DNA of 64,000 nucleotides, taken from DASUPK01 sp963736305 (GTDB lineage Bacteria; Actinomycetota; Thermoleophilia; Solirubrobacterales; 70-9). Made by a program: the position numbers and the translations under genes. Under the pieces are notes generated by a model. It saw only the letters and a program-made list of their open reading frames with translations, ran no database searches and was not told the origin of the DNA. This document shows positions 26,156 to 34,601 of the stretch, in pieces (positions within the stretch are counted from its first letter, which is position 1; every line of letters begins with the position of its first letter). Where the stretch lies: contig CAVTOD010000006.1 in the NCBI GenBank assembly GCA_963736305.1, forward strand, positions 58,155 through 122,154, written 5' to 3'.

Positions 26156-26935
26156 CTATCGAACGAGGTCGCGTCGGTCGACAAGTGCGGTCCCGATTGA
26201 CGCGAGCAGAGCAGCGGCCGCCGTGACGCCGATGAATGAGAGCGGATCGATGCCGTTGTCGACTGCGTTGCCGTAGTAGCGGAAGACGGAGACGTAGCGG
26301 ACTCCGTCAATGCTTGGATCGAGCCGGCCCATCAGATCGATCACGTACATCGCTACCAACACTCCGGCGACTGAGCCCGTGACGACGTTGGTGCGCAGGG
26401 AGAAGCCAGTCACCACGATCCCGAGGGCTGCGGAGAGCAGCGCCAGCGGCCAGACGTTGGCAAAGCCCGCGAGCGCGAGCCCGAAGGAGAGTCCGGCGCT
26501 CGTGATCAGGCTGCCGAGCAGGGTCAGAACCAGCGAGACCGCCAGGACGGCCCCCAGCTCGACGGCCGTCGCGCAGAAGCCGGCGGCAACCAGGCCACGG
26601 CGAGAAATCGGCGCCGAGAGCAGAACATCCAGTCGTCCACTCTCCGATGCGCCCGAGAGCGCGCTGGCGATGGAGCGGACGGCGAGGTATCCGACCGCGA
26701 GCGGGACGATCAGGCTCAGCATTTCCGCGTGGAGGTACTGCTCGACGCTGGTCAGCTCGCCGATGCCGAAGGCTTCCTTGAGCGCAGTCGGGTAGTTGCT
26801 GATCGCCTTGGCGAGCGCGTCCTCGACCGAGGGATAGATTCCGACGATGAACGCCGAGAAGAGGCCGATGGGCAGGCCCCAGGAGAGCAGGGAGCGGCGG
26901 CGCTCATGAAGCTGGGCGGCGACCAGCGCGATCAT
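26156..26935 (-). CDS. ABC transporter permease (ABC-2 type)
   Basis: This 259 aa protein has six hydrophobic helices and a soluble loop with YLHAEMLSLIVPLAVGYLAV, then SGRLDVLLSAPISRRGLVAAG, the coupling-type pattern of ABC-2 exporter permeases. ATG at 26935 overlaps the ATPase stop (ATGA), giving tight coupling with its ATP-binding partner. The substrate is unknown; relatives export drugs, lipids or polysaccharides. Confidence 0.87.
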   Translation of the reverse strand: MIALVAAQLHERRRSLLSWGLPIGLFSAFIVGIYPSVEDALAKAISNYPTALKEAFGIGELTSVEQYLHAEMLSLIVPLAVGYLAVRSIASALSGASESGRLDVLLSAPISRRGLVAAGFCATAVELGAVLAVSLVLTLLGSLITSAGLSFGLALAGFANVWPLALLSAALGIVVTGFSLRTNVVTGSVAGVLVAMYVIDLMGRLDPSIDGVRYVSVFRYYGNAVDNGIDPLSFIGVTAAAALLASIGTALVDRRDLVR

Positions 26936-27822
26936 GGGGCACCGTCCTGGTAGTAGGTCAAGAAGACCTCCTCCAGCGTCGGACGGGCAAACTCGAGGTC
27001 GGCGACCGTGTGCCGGGCGATGGCCTTGATCACGGGATCCGGGTCGCCGACGAATCGGAAGGTGACCCGGCCGTCGGCGAACTCGAGGTCGGTGACACCG
27101 GGACAGGTGCGCAGCTCGGCCGGGTCGATCCGCTCGGTGAACTCGACCGAGGCCCGGCGGGGGGTCCGGGCGAGCAGATCGGCGACCCGCTCGACCGCAA
27201 TCAGCTTTCCATCGCGGATGATCCCCACGCGGTCGCAGACTCGCTCGACCTCGTCGAGCTCGTGGGATGAGAGGAAGACGGCACATCCGCGCTCGCGTTC
27301 CTCGCCCACCAAGGTGAGGAACTCCTCCTGCATCAGCGGATCGAGTCCGCTGGTCGGTTCATCAAGGATGAGCAGGTCCGGTCTGTGGAAGAGAGCGAGT
27401 ATCAGGCCGACCTTCTGACGATTGCCCCGGGAGAGCTGCCCGAGCGGCCGCTCGAGGTCGGCACGAAATCGCAACGCGAGCGACTCAGCCCGGCCAAGGT
27501 CCTCGACTCCCCGAAGACGTGCCAGCAGCGAGACCGCCTCACGCCCGGTTGCGAGCTTCCCGTACCCGAAGTCCCCCGGCAGATTCCCGATCCGAGCGCG
27601 GATGGCGACGCTCTGCCGTCGACTGTCGAGGCCGAAGATCCGGGCACTCCCCCGTGTCGGGTGAAGCAGGTCGAGCAGCGTGCGGATCGTCGTCGTCTTC
27701 CCCGCTCCATTCGGGCCGAGGAAGCCGAAGACCTCGCCTTGCTCGACCGCCATAGTCACGTCCTCGACGCCGCGCTGGCTGCCGTAGAACTTGGTCAGCC
27801 GGTCTGTCTCAATCGCAGGCAC
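26932..27822 (-). CDS. ABC transporter ATP-binding protein
   Basis: This 296 aa nucleotide-binding subunit has Walker A GPNGAGKTT (about 35-43), signature LSRGNRQKVG, Walker B LLILDEPTSGLDP and the H-loop SSHELDEVERV. The last ~80 residues form the C-terminal accessory domain seen in the drug-exporter (DrrA/CcmA-like) group. The permease follows with a 4-base overlap, so this is a two-gene exporter. Confidence 0.93.
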   Translation of the reverse strand: MPAIETDRLTKFYGSQRGVEDVTMAVEQGEVFGFLGPNGAGKTTTIRTLLDLLHPTRGSARIFGLDSRRQSVAIRARIGNLPGDFGYGKLATGREAVSLLARLRGVEDLGRAESLALRFRADLERPLGQLSRGNRQKVGLILALFHRPDLLILDEPTSGLDPLMQEEFLTLVGEERERGCAVFLSSHELDEVERVCDRVGIIRDGKLIAVERVADLLARTPRRASVEFTERIDPAELRTCPGVTDLEFADGRVTFRFVGDPDPVIKAIARHTVADLEFARPTLEEVFLTYYQDGAP

Positions 27823-27892
27823 GAATCAATGCTCGCAAAGCGCAGTGGGCAATTTCGCTCTGCGCGACCACCAAACCGGATTTCTCGCACGA

Positions 27893-29866
27893 TCAGTCCC
27901 GCAGAGCGCGTAGTGCGTTCAGGATCACCGCCACGTCGATTCCCTCCTGCAGCAGTGCTCCCGCGACAGGCGGGATGTAGCCGAAGGCGGCGAAGCCCAT
28001 CGCGACGAAGCTGAGCCCGAGTCCGGCAAGGACACTCTGGCGTGCAATTGACAGGGAGCGCCGTCCTATGCGCACGGCGTCGGCCACGCGATCGATGCGG
28101 TCGACGGCGATCACCGCGTCGGCGGTCTCCGACGAGACTGTCGCGCCGACTCCTCCCATCGCGATACCGACGTCCGCCAGCGCCAGCGCAGGTGCGTCAT
28201 TGACGCCGTCGCCCACCATCACCACGCCGCCGCCGTTGGCCAGCTCGCGAGCCTTGCGCACGACGTCGATCTTCTCCTCGGGCGAGCAGTCGGCGAAGAC
28301 ACGATCCACCCCGACCGACCTGCCCACGGCCTCGCCGACCGATCGCTGATCCCCCGTCACGAGCGCGACATGCTCGATTCCGGCCCGTCGCAGGCTCCCC
28401 GTCAGCTCGCCCGCATCGTCCCGCAGCCGGTCCGCCATCAGGATCGCGCCCGCGAGTTCGCCGTCGACCCCGACCAGCACGCGGGCCAGCCCGGGCTCGC
28501 CCGAGTCATCGAACAGCTCTGCCGTGCTCTTCACTCCCGAGTACCCGCGCCGGCGCAGCCAGTCGCTACTCCCGACCGCGACGCGATGGCCGGCCACCTG
28601 CCCCTCAATCCCCTGGCCGGGCTCTTCCACGACCTCCTCGGGAAAGGCAAGCTCCAGACCGCGGGCCTCGGCACCGTGCACCAAGGCCTCCGCCAGGACG
28701 TGGGCCGAGAGCTGATCGACCGAGGCTCCGAATCTCAGGACGTCCTCGGAGCTGAGCCCATCGGCGCTGCGCACCCATTGGATCTCGGGACGGCCGTGGG
28801 TGAGCGTTCCGGTCTTGTCGAAGAGAACCGTGCGCGCCCGCCCCAGCTTCTCGATCGTGCCGCCCCCCTTGGCGATCACGCCGCGGCGTGCGGCGCGCGA
28901 CACGCCGGAGATCAGCGCCACCGGCGCGGCCAGGATGAGTGGACAGGGCGTCGCCACGACGAGCACAGCGAGCGCGCGTACCGGGTCTCCGCTCAGCGCC
29001 CAGGCCGCCCCGGCCACCGCGAGTGTGACCGGCAACAGGATCGCCGCGTAGCGGTCCGCCATGCGGACGAAGGGCGCCCGCTGGCGCTCTGCCTCCTGGA
29101 CCAGCCGGACGATGCCCGCGTAGGCGCTCTCGGACGCCGTTCTCGTCGCCCGCAGGTCGAAGGCGTCGCCCGCGTTGAGCGTGCCGCTCGAGACCGTCGT
29201 CCCTCGCGAGCGCTCGAGGGGCAATGGCTCCCCGGTCAGGGTCGACTCGTCGATCACCGCGTGCTCGCTCTGCACCGCGCCATCAACGGGAATGACCTCG
29301 CCCGCCCGCACCAGGATCCGGTCCCCGACGCCGATCTCCTCCACAGGGACCTCCTCGAGCTTTTCGCCTCGGCGGCGGTGCGCGATGCGCGGGGCGCGCT
29401 CTAGGAGCGCCGTCAGCTCGCGACGCGCCCGCCGTCCCGCTGCGGCCTCGAGGGCGTTCCCTCCGCTCAGCATCAGGGCGATCACCGCCCCGGCGAGGTA
29501 CTCGCCTAGCACCAGCGCCCCGGCCATCGCCACCAGCGCGATCGCATCCACCCCGACGTCCCCCCGCATCACGCTTCGCAGCACGGACCAGCTCAGCGGG
29601 ATCAGCGTCAGCACGATCGCCACGGCCCAGACCTTGTCCCCTGCATCACCGGAATCGAAGATGTGGATCACGCCGCCGAGCGCGAGAGCAAAGAGGATCA
29701 GCCCGACGACGACGTACGCCTCGGAGATCCCAAGCGAGGTCGCTCGGGAGCGCAGGGTGCCGAATCTTCGGCGTACGAGCGATCCGCCCCGGCGGATGCG
29801 CTCAGGCTGAGATGCGTCGGATGGCGCGGTAGACGGCATCTCGAAGGGCCTTCTCGCGCGGGTCAT
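27893..29866 (-). CDS. Heavy-metal P1B-type ATPase
   Basis: This 657 aa metal exporter has no N-terminal metal-binding domain. It shows TGEP (211-214), the M6 metal site TPCPLILAAP (306-315), DKTGT (350-354) and MVGDGVNDAPAL. The P1B hallmark His-Pro pair after DKTGT is His-Val here (LSAHVLAEAL), as can occur in divergent members. TPCP rather than CPC suggests a non-copper divalent metal, but specificity cannot be fixed. The gene stops 70 bases before the ABC ATPase start and begins 7 bases after the broken serine hydrolase. Confidence 0.9.
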   Translation of the reverse strand: MTRARRPFEMPSTAPSDASQPERIRRGGSLVRRRFGTLRSRATSLGISEAYVVVGLILFALALGGVIHIFDSGDAGDKVWAVAIVLTLIPLSWSVLRSVMRGDVGVDAIALVAMAGALVLGEYLAGAVIALMLSGGNALEAAAGRRARRELTALLERAPRIAHRRRGEKLEEVPVEEIGVGDRILVRAGEVIPVDGAVQSEHAVIDESTLTGEPLPLERSRGTTVSSGTLNAGDAFDLRATRTASESAYAGIVRLVQEAERQRAPFVRMADRYAAILLPVTLAVAGAAWALSGDPVRALAVLVVATPCPLILAAPVALISGVSRAARRGVIAKGGGTIEKLGRARTVLFDKTGTLTHGRPEIQWVRSADGLSSEDVLRFGASVDQLSAHVLAEALVHGAEARGLELAFPEEVVEEPGQGIEGQVAGHRVAVGSSDWLRRRGYSGVKSTAELFDDSGEPGLARVLVGVDGELAGAILMADRLRDDAGELTGSLRRAGIEHVALVTGDQRSVGEAVGRSVGVDRVFADCSPEEKIDVVRKARELANGGGVVMVGDGVNDAPALALADVGIAMGGVGATVSSETADAVIAVDRIDRVADAVRIGRRSLSIARQSVLAGLGLSFVAMGFAAFGYIPPVAGALLQEGIDVAVILNALRALRD

Positions 29867-29873
29867 CGAACTT

Positions 29874-30856
29874 CTAGTACTCCATGTTGTTCATCACGTA
29901 GGCGAAGCCGAGCCGCGCGTCGGGATCGGCGAAGCCGAAGGAGCCGCCCGCGCCCGGCGTTCCGAAGGCGCGCCGGCTCGAGCCCCACTCCGGTCCCGGT
30001 CCCGGTCTGAGGAAGCCCAGCGACATCCAGTTCGGCACGCCCATCACCTGATCATTCTGACGCTCGACGTCGATGACCTCCGTCAGGCTCGCGAGCGTCG
30101 CGGGGGCGATACCGAGCATCGCTCCACCCTCCGCGAACGCCGAATAGGCCCGGGCGATCGCACGCGCGGTCCCCACGCCGTTGCCCGCCGGGACCTCGAC
30201 CTCGAGCCACCGGCGGTCATTCGGATCCACGTCAGCGAAGAGCATCGACTTTCGCAGCAGCGACCACGGCCACAGGATTCGCATCACGTATCCCTTTGGG
30301 ACCGAAGGAAGCGCCCGGATGGAACGTCTCGGTAGAGGCCGATCGTCATCGCGTGGTAGCCGTGTCGTGTTCCCGGCTCCCAAGCCGGCTTCTGCCGCGC
30401 CAGCACATTCGAGACTCGGTCGAGGTCCCTCAGGTCCTCGGCGTGCAGCGGCTCGTCGATCCACACCAGCCCCGCCTCGTGGCTGAGGAGCTGACGGACG
30501 GTGATCGCGCCCTTTCCGTTCTGGGCGAACTCGGGCCAGTACTCAGCGACCGGCGCCTCGTAGTCGATCCAGCCACGCGAGTTCGCGACGGCGATCGTCA
30601 TCGCCGCCAGACCCTTGGTCGTCGAATTGACGACGACCATCGTGTCCTCGCTCCACGATCCATGGCCGCTGGGGGTGCGGCGGCCGCCCCACAGGTCGAC
30701 CACCTTCTCGCCACGCCAATAGGCAGCGACGGCGGCGCCGATCTCGCCGCGCTCGGCGAAATTGCGGTCGAACTCGGCGCGTACTTCCTCGAAGCCCGAA
30801 GCGACCCAACCGCCGTGATCCAGCGTGCTCTCGACAACTTCCCTAGTCGCTTCCAC
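29874..30856 (-). pseudogene. Broken serine hydrolase (beta-lactamase/EstB family)
   Basis: Two frames carry the two halves of one class C beta-lactamase-type esterase. The upstream frame (from 30856) holds the active-site S-x-x-K in VVVNSTTKGLAAM, then QLLSHEAGL and RHGYHAMTIG. The downstream frame (to 29874) resumes with WLEVEVPAGNGVGTARAIARAY and ends PGAGGSFGFADPDARLGFAYVMN, the typical C-terminal block. Around 30300 the frame changes and about 60 or more residues usual between the blocks are missing. An internal deletion with frameshift explains this, and the gene is unlikely to be functional. Confidence 0.8.
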
Positions 30857-31083
30857 CGGCGCGTCCTTTCTTTCGCGCTCACGCTAGGTCGGCCGGCTCC
30901 AGCCGCCATCCGTGCTGGGCGCCGACCTGCGATGCGTAGCGAGTACGCGTTAAGGACCGCGGCCATCCGGTCCGTGCTCACTACCGACCACCACCCCGCC
31001 CCGCGTGCGGATGTCCCTCGCTACTTGGGAGCGGAGACTCTCACCTGCACGAAGGGCGGGTCGCCAAGTGAAAGGGCCAAGCG

Positions 31084-31272
31084 ATGAATAAATGGGAGTA
31101 CATGGTGATTCCGCTGAGGGAGTCTGCGGGGCTAAAGAAGACATCGCACGGCTTGAGGCCTAACCGCCTCAACCAGCTTGGCTCTGAGGGCTGGGAGGCC
31201 GTCGGCGTGACTCTGAAGAGAGGTGACTTAGTCGCCTGGCCGGTCGTCCTGCTCAAGCGCCCGGTCGACTAG
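31084..31272 (+). CDS. DUF4177 small protein
   Basis: This 62 aa protein begins NKWEYMVIPL and contains LNQLGSEGWEAVGVTLKRGDLVAWPVVLLKRP, the full DUF4177 pattern (short strand, helix, LGxEGWExVxV). AAGGG lies about 8 bases before the ATG. The function of the family is unknown. It stands alone between a pseudogene and repeat copy A, which begins 19 bases after its stop. Confidence 0.85.
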   Translation: MNKWEYMVIPLRESAGLKKTSHGLRPNRLNQLGSEGWEAVGVTLKRGDLVAWPVVLLKRPVD

Positions 31273-31290
31273 GCCACACATTTGATCCGC

Positions 31291-31370
31291 TTCTGAACTG
31301 GTTCGTACTAATCAAGGGCAGGAAAGGCTAGCTGCCCCGCTGCTGGGCTACCCCCTTCACGCGAGGGGGG
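31291..31370 (-). repeat. efp-leader-like repeat, copy A
   Basis: On the minus strand this reads TTG ATT AGT ACG AAC CAG TTC, the same peptide (ISTNQF) as the efp start, followed by unrelated codons. On the plus strand it shares TGGTTCGTACTAATCAAG and AGGCTAGC with copy D. Two stems are possible: TAGC (31329-31332) with GCTA (31347-31350), and CCCCCT (31351-31356) with AGGGGG (31364-31369). Confidence 0.75.
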
Positions 31371-31378
31371 AAGCGCCG

Positions 31379-32320
31379 GTGCATTCGTTGATCAGTCGAG
31401 TAGTCCTTGCCCGGTATGCATTTAGGATCTCTGGCATCGCTCGGCGAACGACACTGAGGCGGCTCCTGGAGCGACTTGCAGCGGCTGCCTGCCTGACGGC
31501 GCTGTCGGTTGCTGCGAGCGCCTCGCCGGCCGGGGCGGCGGAGACGATCGGGCAGCTCGTCCCAGCACCCGCCACTTGCGCCGACAACAACGACTGGGCG
31601 CAGCAATCCGTGGCCTCGGGCAACAGCTACGTAGTGCCAGCGACGGGCGGGATCACTTCATGGACCGTTGCCTCCTGGAGCACCAACACTGGCGTCGGCG
31701 CCGGGCAGACGATCACGATGAAGATCTTTCGCAAGTTCGCCGATCCGACGTTCTACACGGTCGTCGGCCATGACGGGCCGCGCGCACTGACCCCAGGTGT
31801 TGTCAACACCTTCCCCGCGAGCGTCCAGGTGAAGCCCGGTGATCTCCTGGGGCTCCACTCCGAAGGGAGCGCTACGTGTCTCTCACCGATAACTCCCGGG
31901 GATTCGGTCCTCGACCGCGGCGGCGACGCTGCCGACGGGGAGATAGCGAACTTCACCTTCAGCACAACCCGTCACCTGAACATCGCGGCCGTGCTCCAGC
32001 CAGTCAACGCGTTTGCCCTCGGCGGTTTTCAGCGCAACAACAAGAAGGGCACGGCCACCCTTACGGTCAACGTCCCCAACCCCGGCGAGCTAACCGGGTC
32101 GGGGCAGGGTGCCTCAGTCGCCGCCGGAGCCCCGGCTGTGCTCAGCAATGCGGTCAGCGCCGGTTCGGCGCAACTGCTGATCAAGGCCACGGGGAAGAAG
32201 AAGCGGAAGCTGAAGAAGACGGGCAAGGCCAAGCTCAACATCGCGATCACCTATACCCCGACCGGCGGCGATCCCAGCACCCAGTCGACGACGGTGAAGC
32301 TGAGGAAGCGTCGCCGGTAG
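31379..32320 (+). CDS. Secreted protein with basic C-terminal tail
   Basis: In this 313 aa protein an Arg-rich N-region and hydrophobic core end in ASPAGAAE, a signal peptide of about 55 residues. The mature part has TGGITSWTVASWS and HLNIAAVLQP, looking like a beta-sandwich domain. The tail carries KKKRKLKKTGKAKLNIAI, a YTPTGGDPS strand and a final RKRRR. Such tails occur on secreted or surface proteins in soil actinobacteria; the function is unknown. GTG 31379 has a G-rich site upstream (part of repeat A), so the start is plausible but not certain. Confidence 0.7.
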   Translation: MHSLISRVVLARYAFRISGIARRTTLRRLLERLAAAACLTALSVAASASPAGAAETIGQLVPAPATCADNNDWAQQSVASGNSYVVPATGGITSWTVASWSTNTGVGAGQTITMKIFRKFADPTFYTVVGHDGPRALTPGVVNTFPASVQVKPGDLLGLHSEGSATCLSPITPGDSVLDRGGDAADGEIANFTFSTTRHLNIAAVLQPVNAFALGGFQRNNKKGTATLTVNVPNPGELTGSGQGASVAAGAPAVLSNAVSAGSAQLLIKATGKKKRKLKKTGKAKLNIAITYTPTGGDPSTQSTTVKLRKRRR

Positions 32321-32340
32321 CTCCTCCCTGCGCGAGACGC

Positions 32341-32490
32341 AGCTGCGGCTAACGCTTCTATCGGTCGTGTGGCGCTAGAGCCCGTGATGTGCAAGTTGTT
32401 CCGTTGCTGAACCGGTTCGTAGAAATCACGAACCAAAGGCTAGCCACCCCGCCCCCAGCTCAGCTTCCGCTCCCGCTTTCACGCCAAGGC
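32341..32490 (-). repeat. efp-leader-like repeat, copy B (long form)
   Basis: The core (32404-32490) on the minus strand reads GTG ATT TCT ACG AAC CGG TTC AGC, giving VISTNRFS, then NGT as in efp. The outer part (from AGCTGCGGCT at 32341) is shared with copy C but not with A or D. A terminal stem pairs GCTTT (32475-32479) with AAGGC (32486-32490), with one G-T pair. It lies between the 3' ends of two convergent secreted-protein genes. Confidence 0.7.
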
Positions 32491-32602
32491 AGTCACCAGC
32501 AATTGCGTACTGCCGGCGCCCACTCAGCATGGAAAGCACACCTCTTAACCGCCGGTCTGGTCCTCAGGCGGGGAGACTCACATCCTGGGGAATCCGTTTG
32601 GC

Positions 32603-33076
32603 TCACACGGGTTTGACCTTCACCTGGAAGCTCTTGCCCTTCTGCAGCGGCCCGCCGATCCCGGGCGGCCCGATCTTAAGCGTGATGGAGCCGAGGTTGG
32701 CTCCGGCGGAATCGGAGATTGTGCTGGTGGCTGAATTCGCGCAGGCCTCCCCTCCGCCGTGTTTGAGATGGCAGCCCCAGGTGAAGAGCACCGACAGTCC
32801 CGAGCCGGCGCCGGTGAGGTTGAGCGTCCCGCCGCAGATGACCGAGAAACCGGTTCCGGCGCAACCCGGGAACGTGAGTCTGCCGGCCGACTTGTGGCCG
32901 CGCCGAAGGGCGATGACCACATGCACTCCCCGTTCCCCTTGATTCTTCGCTGTAGTGGCCTTACCCGTCAGCTTTTCCGTCTTGGCGCTCGCACCGGGGG
33001 CGAGCGCTAGCGCAGCCGTCACAGCGAGTGCACCGAACAGAGCACCGCGCGGCATTAGGCGTTTCCTACGCTCCAT
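32603..33076 (-). CDS. Small secreted protein, unknown function
   Basis: This is a 157 aa protein. ATG 33076 is chosen because AAGGAGAAG sits 7 bases upstream; a longer frame from 33181 lacks that support. The N-terminus (ERRKRLMPRGALFGALAVTAALALAPGASA) is a standard signal peptide. The mature part has two Cys pairs (FPGCAGTGFSVICGG and WGCHLKHGGGEACAN), probably disulfides, and Gly/Ser/Thr-rich strands, suggesting a small extracellular beta protein. Repeat copies lie on both sides. Confidence 0.7.
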   Translation of the reverse strand: MERRKRLMPRGALFGALAVTAALALAPGASAKTEKLTGKATTAKNQGERGVHVVIALRRGHKSAGRLTFPGCAGTGFSVICGGTLNLTGAGSGLSVLFTWGCHLKHGGGEACANSATSTISDSAGANLGSITLKIGPPGIGGPLQKGKSFQVKVKPV

Positions 33077-33523
33077 CGCTGCTTCTCCTTGCCTCGTCCC
33101 CACTCCCTTGCTGCAGAGCCTCCCGTCCCGAAGCCCAGCAGTCAATCCCAAAAGTGGGCGAAAACGTGGGCGGAACGTCACGAGCCTCGACCGCCGCCTT
33201 GGACGACCAGCGGTAGCGGAGCGGCTCTGCGCCGCCGCGCCTCCTAGGCGCGAGAAGCGGAGCTGCGGCTAGCGCTTCTGTCGGACGGGCGGAGCCAGAG
33301 CCTGCGATGTGCAAGTTGATCTGTTACTGAACTGGTTGGTGCTGATCACGAATTGAAGGCTGGACGGCCCGCTGCTCAGCCACCGCTTCACGTGGAAGCG
33401 AAAGCAACCTCATGCAGCGGGGGGATGCGATCATGACCGGCAAACAGGAGCTCCCCGACGGAGATCACCACGCCAGCCGACCGCACCAACCCCGAGTCCG
33501 AACCATCGCCCTGGAGGAGGCGC
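33077..33523. other. 447-base gene-free stretch holding repeat copy C
   Basis: No convincing gene is present. The left part is the leader of the minus-strand secreted gene. 33262-33401 is repeat copy C. The right part carries a short frame from 33412 that I judge not coding, and the ribosome site (GGAGGAGG) of the gene at 33524. Confidence 0.6.
33262..33401 (-). repeat. efp-leader-like repeat, copy C (long form)
   Basis: On the minus strand the core (33325-33401) reads GTG ATC AGC ACC AAC CAG TTC AGT AAC, giving VISTNQFSN as at the efp start. It shares its outer half with copy B. Stems: GGCTG (33359-33363) with CAGCC (33378-33382), and CGCTTC (33385-33390) with GAAGCG (33396-33401), both perfect. 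The copy lies upstream of the minus-strand secreted gene. Confidence 0.75.
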
Positions 33524-34150
33524 GTGGCCGCCTGGCTCGATTCGGACCTCGTCGGGATTCCGGCCACTCTTTACACCTTTGGGGTGCTCGCGGCCAGCTT
33601 GGCAGTCTTTCGGTTCGGCGGACCGGTCGCGGGCGTCGTGGTCGCCGTGGCGTTGTGGATTCCGATGATCCTCTTCGCGATTAGGGAGGTTGGGCAACCT
33701 GCTGCCCCGCTGGAGTTCGAGAGTCAGAGCGAAGGCCCTCGGCACCGGGTGCTGGTGGTCGCCAACCAGGGACTCGAGGACCCCGCCCTGTGCCGCGAGG
33801 TTTGTCGTCGCGAGGAGCGCATTCCCACCGAGGTCCTGATCGTCGCCCCGGTGGTCGCCTCGTCGCGATTGCGCGACCTCACTGATGACGTCGACCGAGA
33901 GCTCGACCTCGCCAGGCACCGGGTGGATGCCGCCCTCCGGACGCTGAGGGATGCGGGAGTGGAGGGACGTGGGCGGGCCGACATCTCGGAGCCAATCGAC
34001 TCGGTGCTCGATGGCCTACGGGAGTTCCCGCCGAACGAGGTCGTGATCCTGCCCGGACGCGAGACGAGATGGGAGGCCGCGGGCACCCTCGCGGAGCGAC
34101 TGAGGGCCGAAGCCGGGCTGCCGGTCACCGAGGTCAGCGCTTCGACGTGA
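33524..34150 (+). CDS. Membrane-anchored protein with Usp-like soluble domain
   Basis: GTG 33524 directly follows GGAGGAGGCGC, an excellent ribosome site. The 208 aa product has two N-terminal helices (about 10-50), then a soluble domain starting RHRVLVVANQGLEDPALCREV and ending EVVILPGRETRWEAAGTLAERLRAEAGLPVTEV, which follows the alpha/beta order of universal stress proteins. The upstream codons in frame are Pro-rich and protein-like but have no start. It could be a membrane-tethered stress protein; the Usp likeness is inferred from pattern only. Confidence 0.6.
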   Translation: MAAWLDSDLVGIPATLYTFGVLAASLAVFRFGGPVAGVVVAVALWIPMILFAIREVGQPAAPLEFESQSEGPRHRVLVVANQGLEDPALCREVCRREERIPTEVLIVAPVVASSRLRDLTDDVDRELDLARHRVDAALRTLRDAGVEGRGRADISEPIDSVLDGLREFPPNEVVILPGRETRWEAAGTLAERLRAEAGLPVTEVSAST

Positions 34151-34157
34151 CGGACAT

Positions 34158-34558
34158 GGCAATTTCTGCCGCGCCTTCTCCCGAACCGCGCACGTTCACC
34201 TCCCCGGGAGAGGCGCTGAGAGGCACACTTGGAGTACTGGGCCGCGCCGGACCGCTTCGTGCACGAGCGCTGGGCCTTTCGGTCCGGCGTCACATCCGAC
34301 GAGCTGGCGGCGATCGACCTGGACGACCTCGCGGCGCTCGACGATCGCAGTCGTGCCGCGGTCCTCTATGCGACTGCGCGGGCCGAATCACGCTTCTCCG
34401 GCCCTGTTCCGCCCGATGTGGCTGCACAGGCGGCTAGCCGGCAGAGCCCCAGCGAGCTTGACGCCGTCGAGGCCGTCGCTCGAGCGATGGCTCTCGCCAA
34501 TCTCTCCGTCAGCACGCTCGTCACCCTCAGGTCCCGCTTGCAGCGTCCAGCACGCTGA
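34158..34558 (+). pseudogene. AhpD/carboxymuconolactone-decarboxylase-like gene with probable 1-base frameshift
   Basis: ATG 34158 opens MAISAAPSPEPRTFTSP and reaches GEALRGTL. One base later another frame continues EYWAAPDRFVHERWAFRSGV and ends at 34558 with SELDAVEAVARAMALANLS, a CMD-like helical pattern without a C-x-x-C pair. Removing one G near 34231 joins the two parts into one 133-residue protein. Alternatively the gene starts at TTG 34229 (109 aa) and is intact. Function would be alkylhydroperoxidase-like or unknown. Confidence 0.5.
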
Positions 34559-34601
34559 TCAGCCAACGGACTCACGAGATCTGGGAGTACCCTCGTTCGG
34601 G

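Noticed and set aside
31291..31330. tRNA T-arm likeness of GGTTCGTACTAATC in repeat copy A
   Set aside because: No acceptor, D or anticodon arms can be folded around it, and the block is explained by the efp start codons.
33412..33684. 90-codon plus frame after repeat copy C
   Set aside because: It runs out of frame through the better supported gene at 33524, which has an excellent ribosome site and membrane helices.
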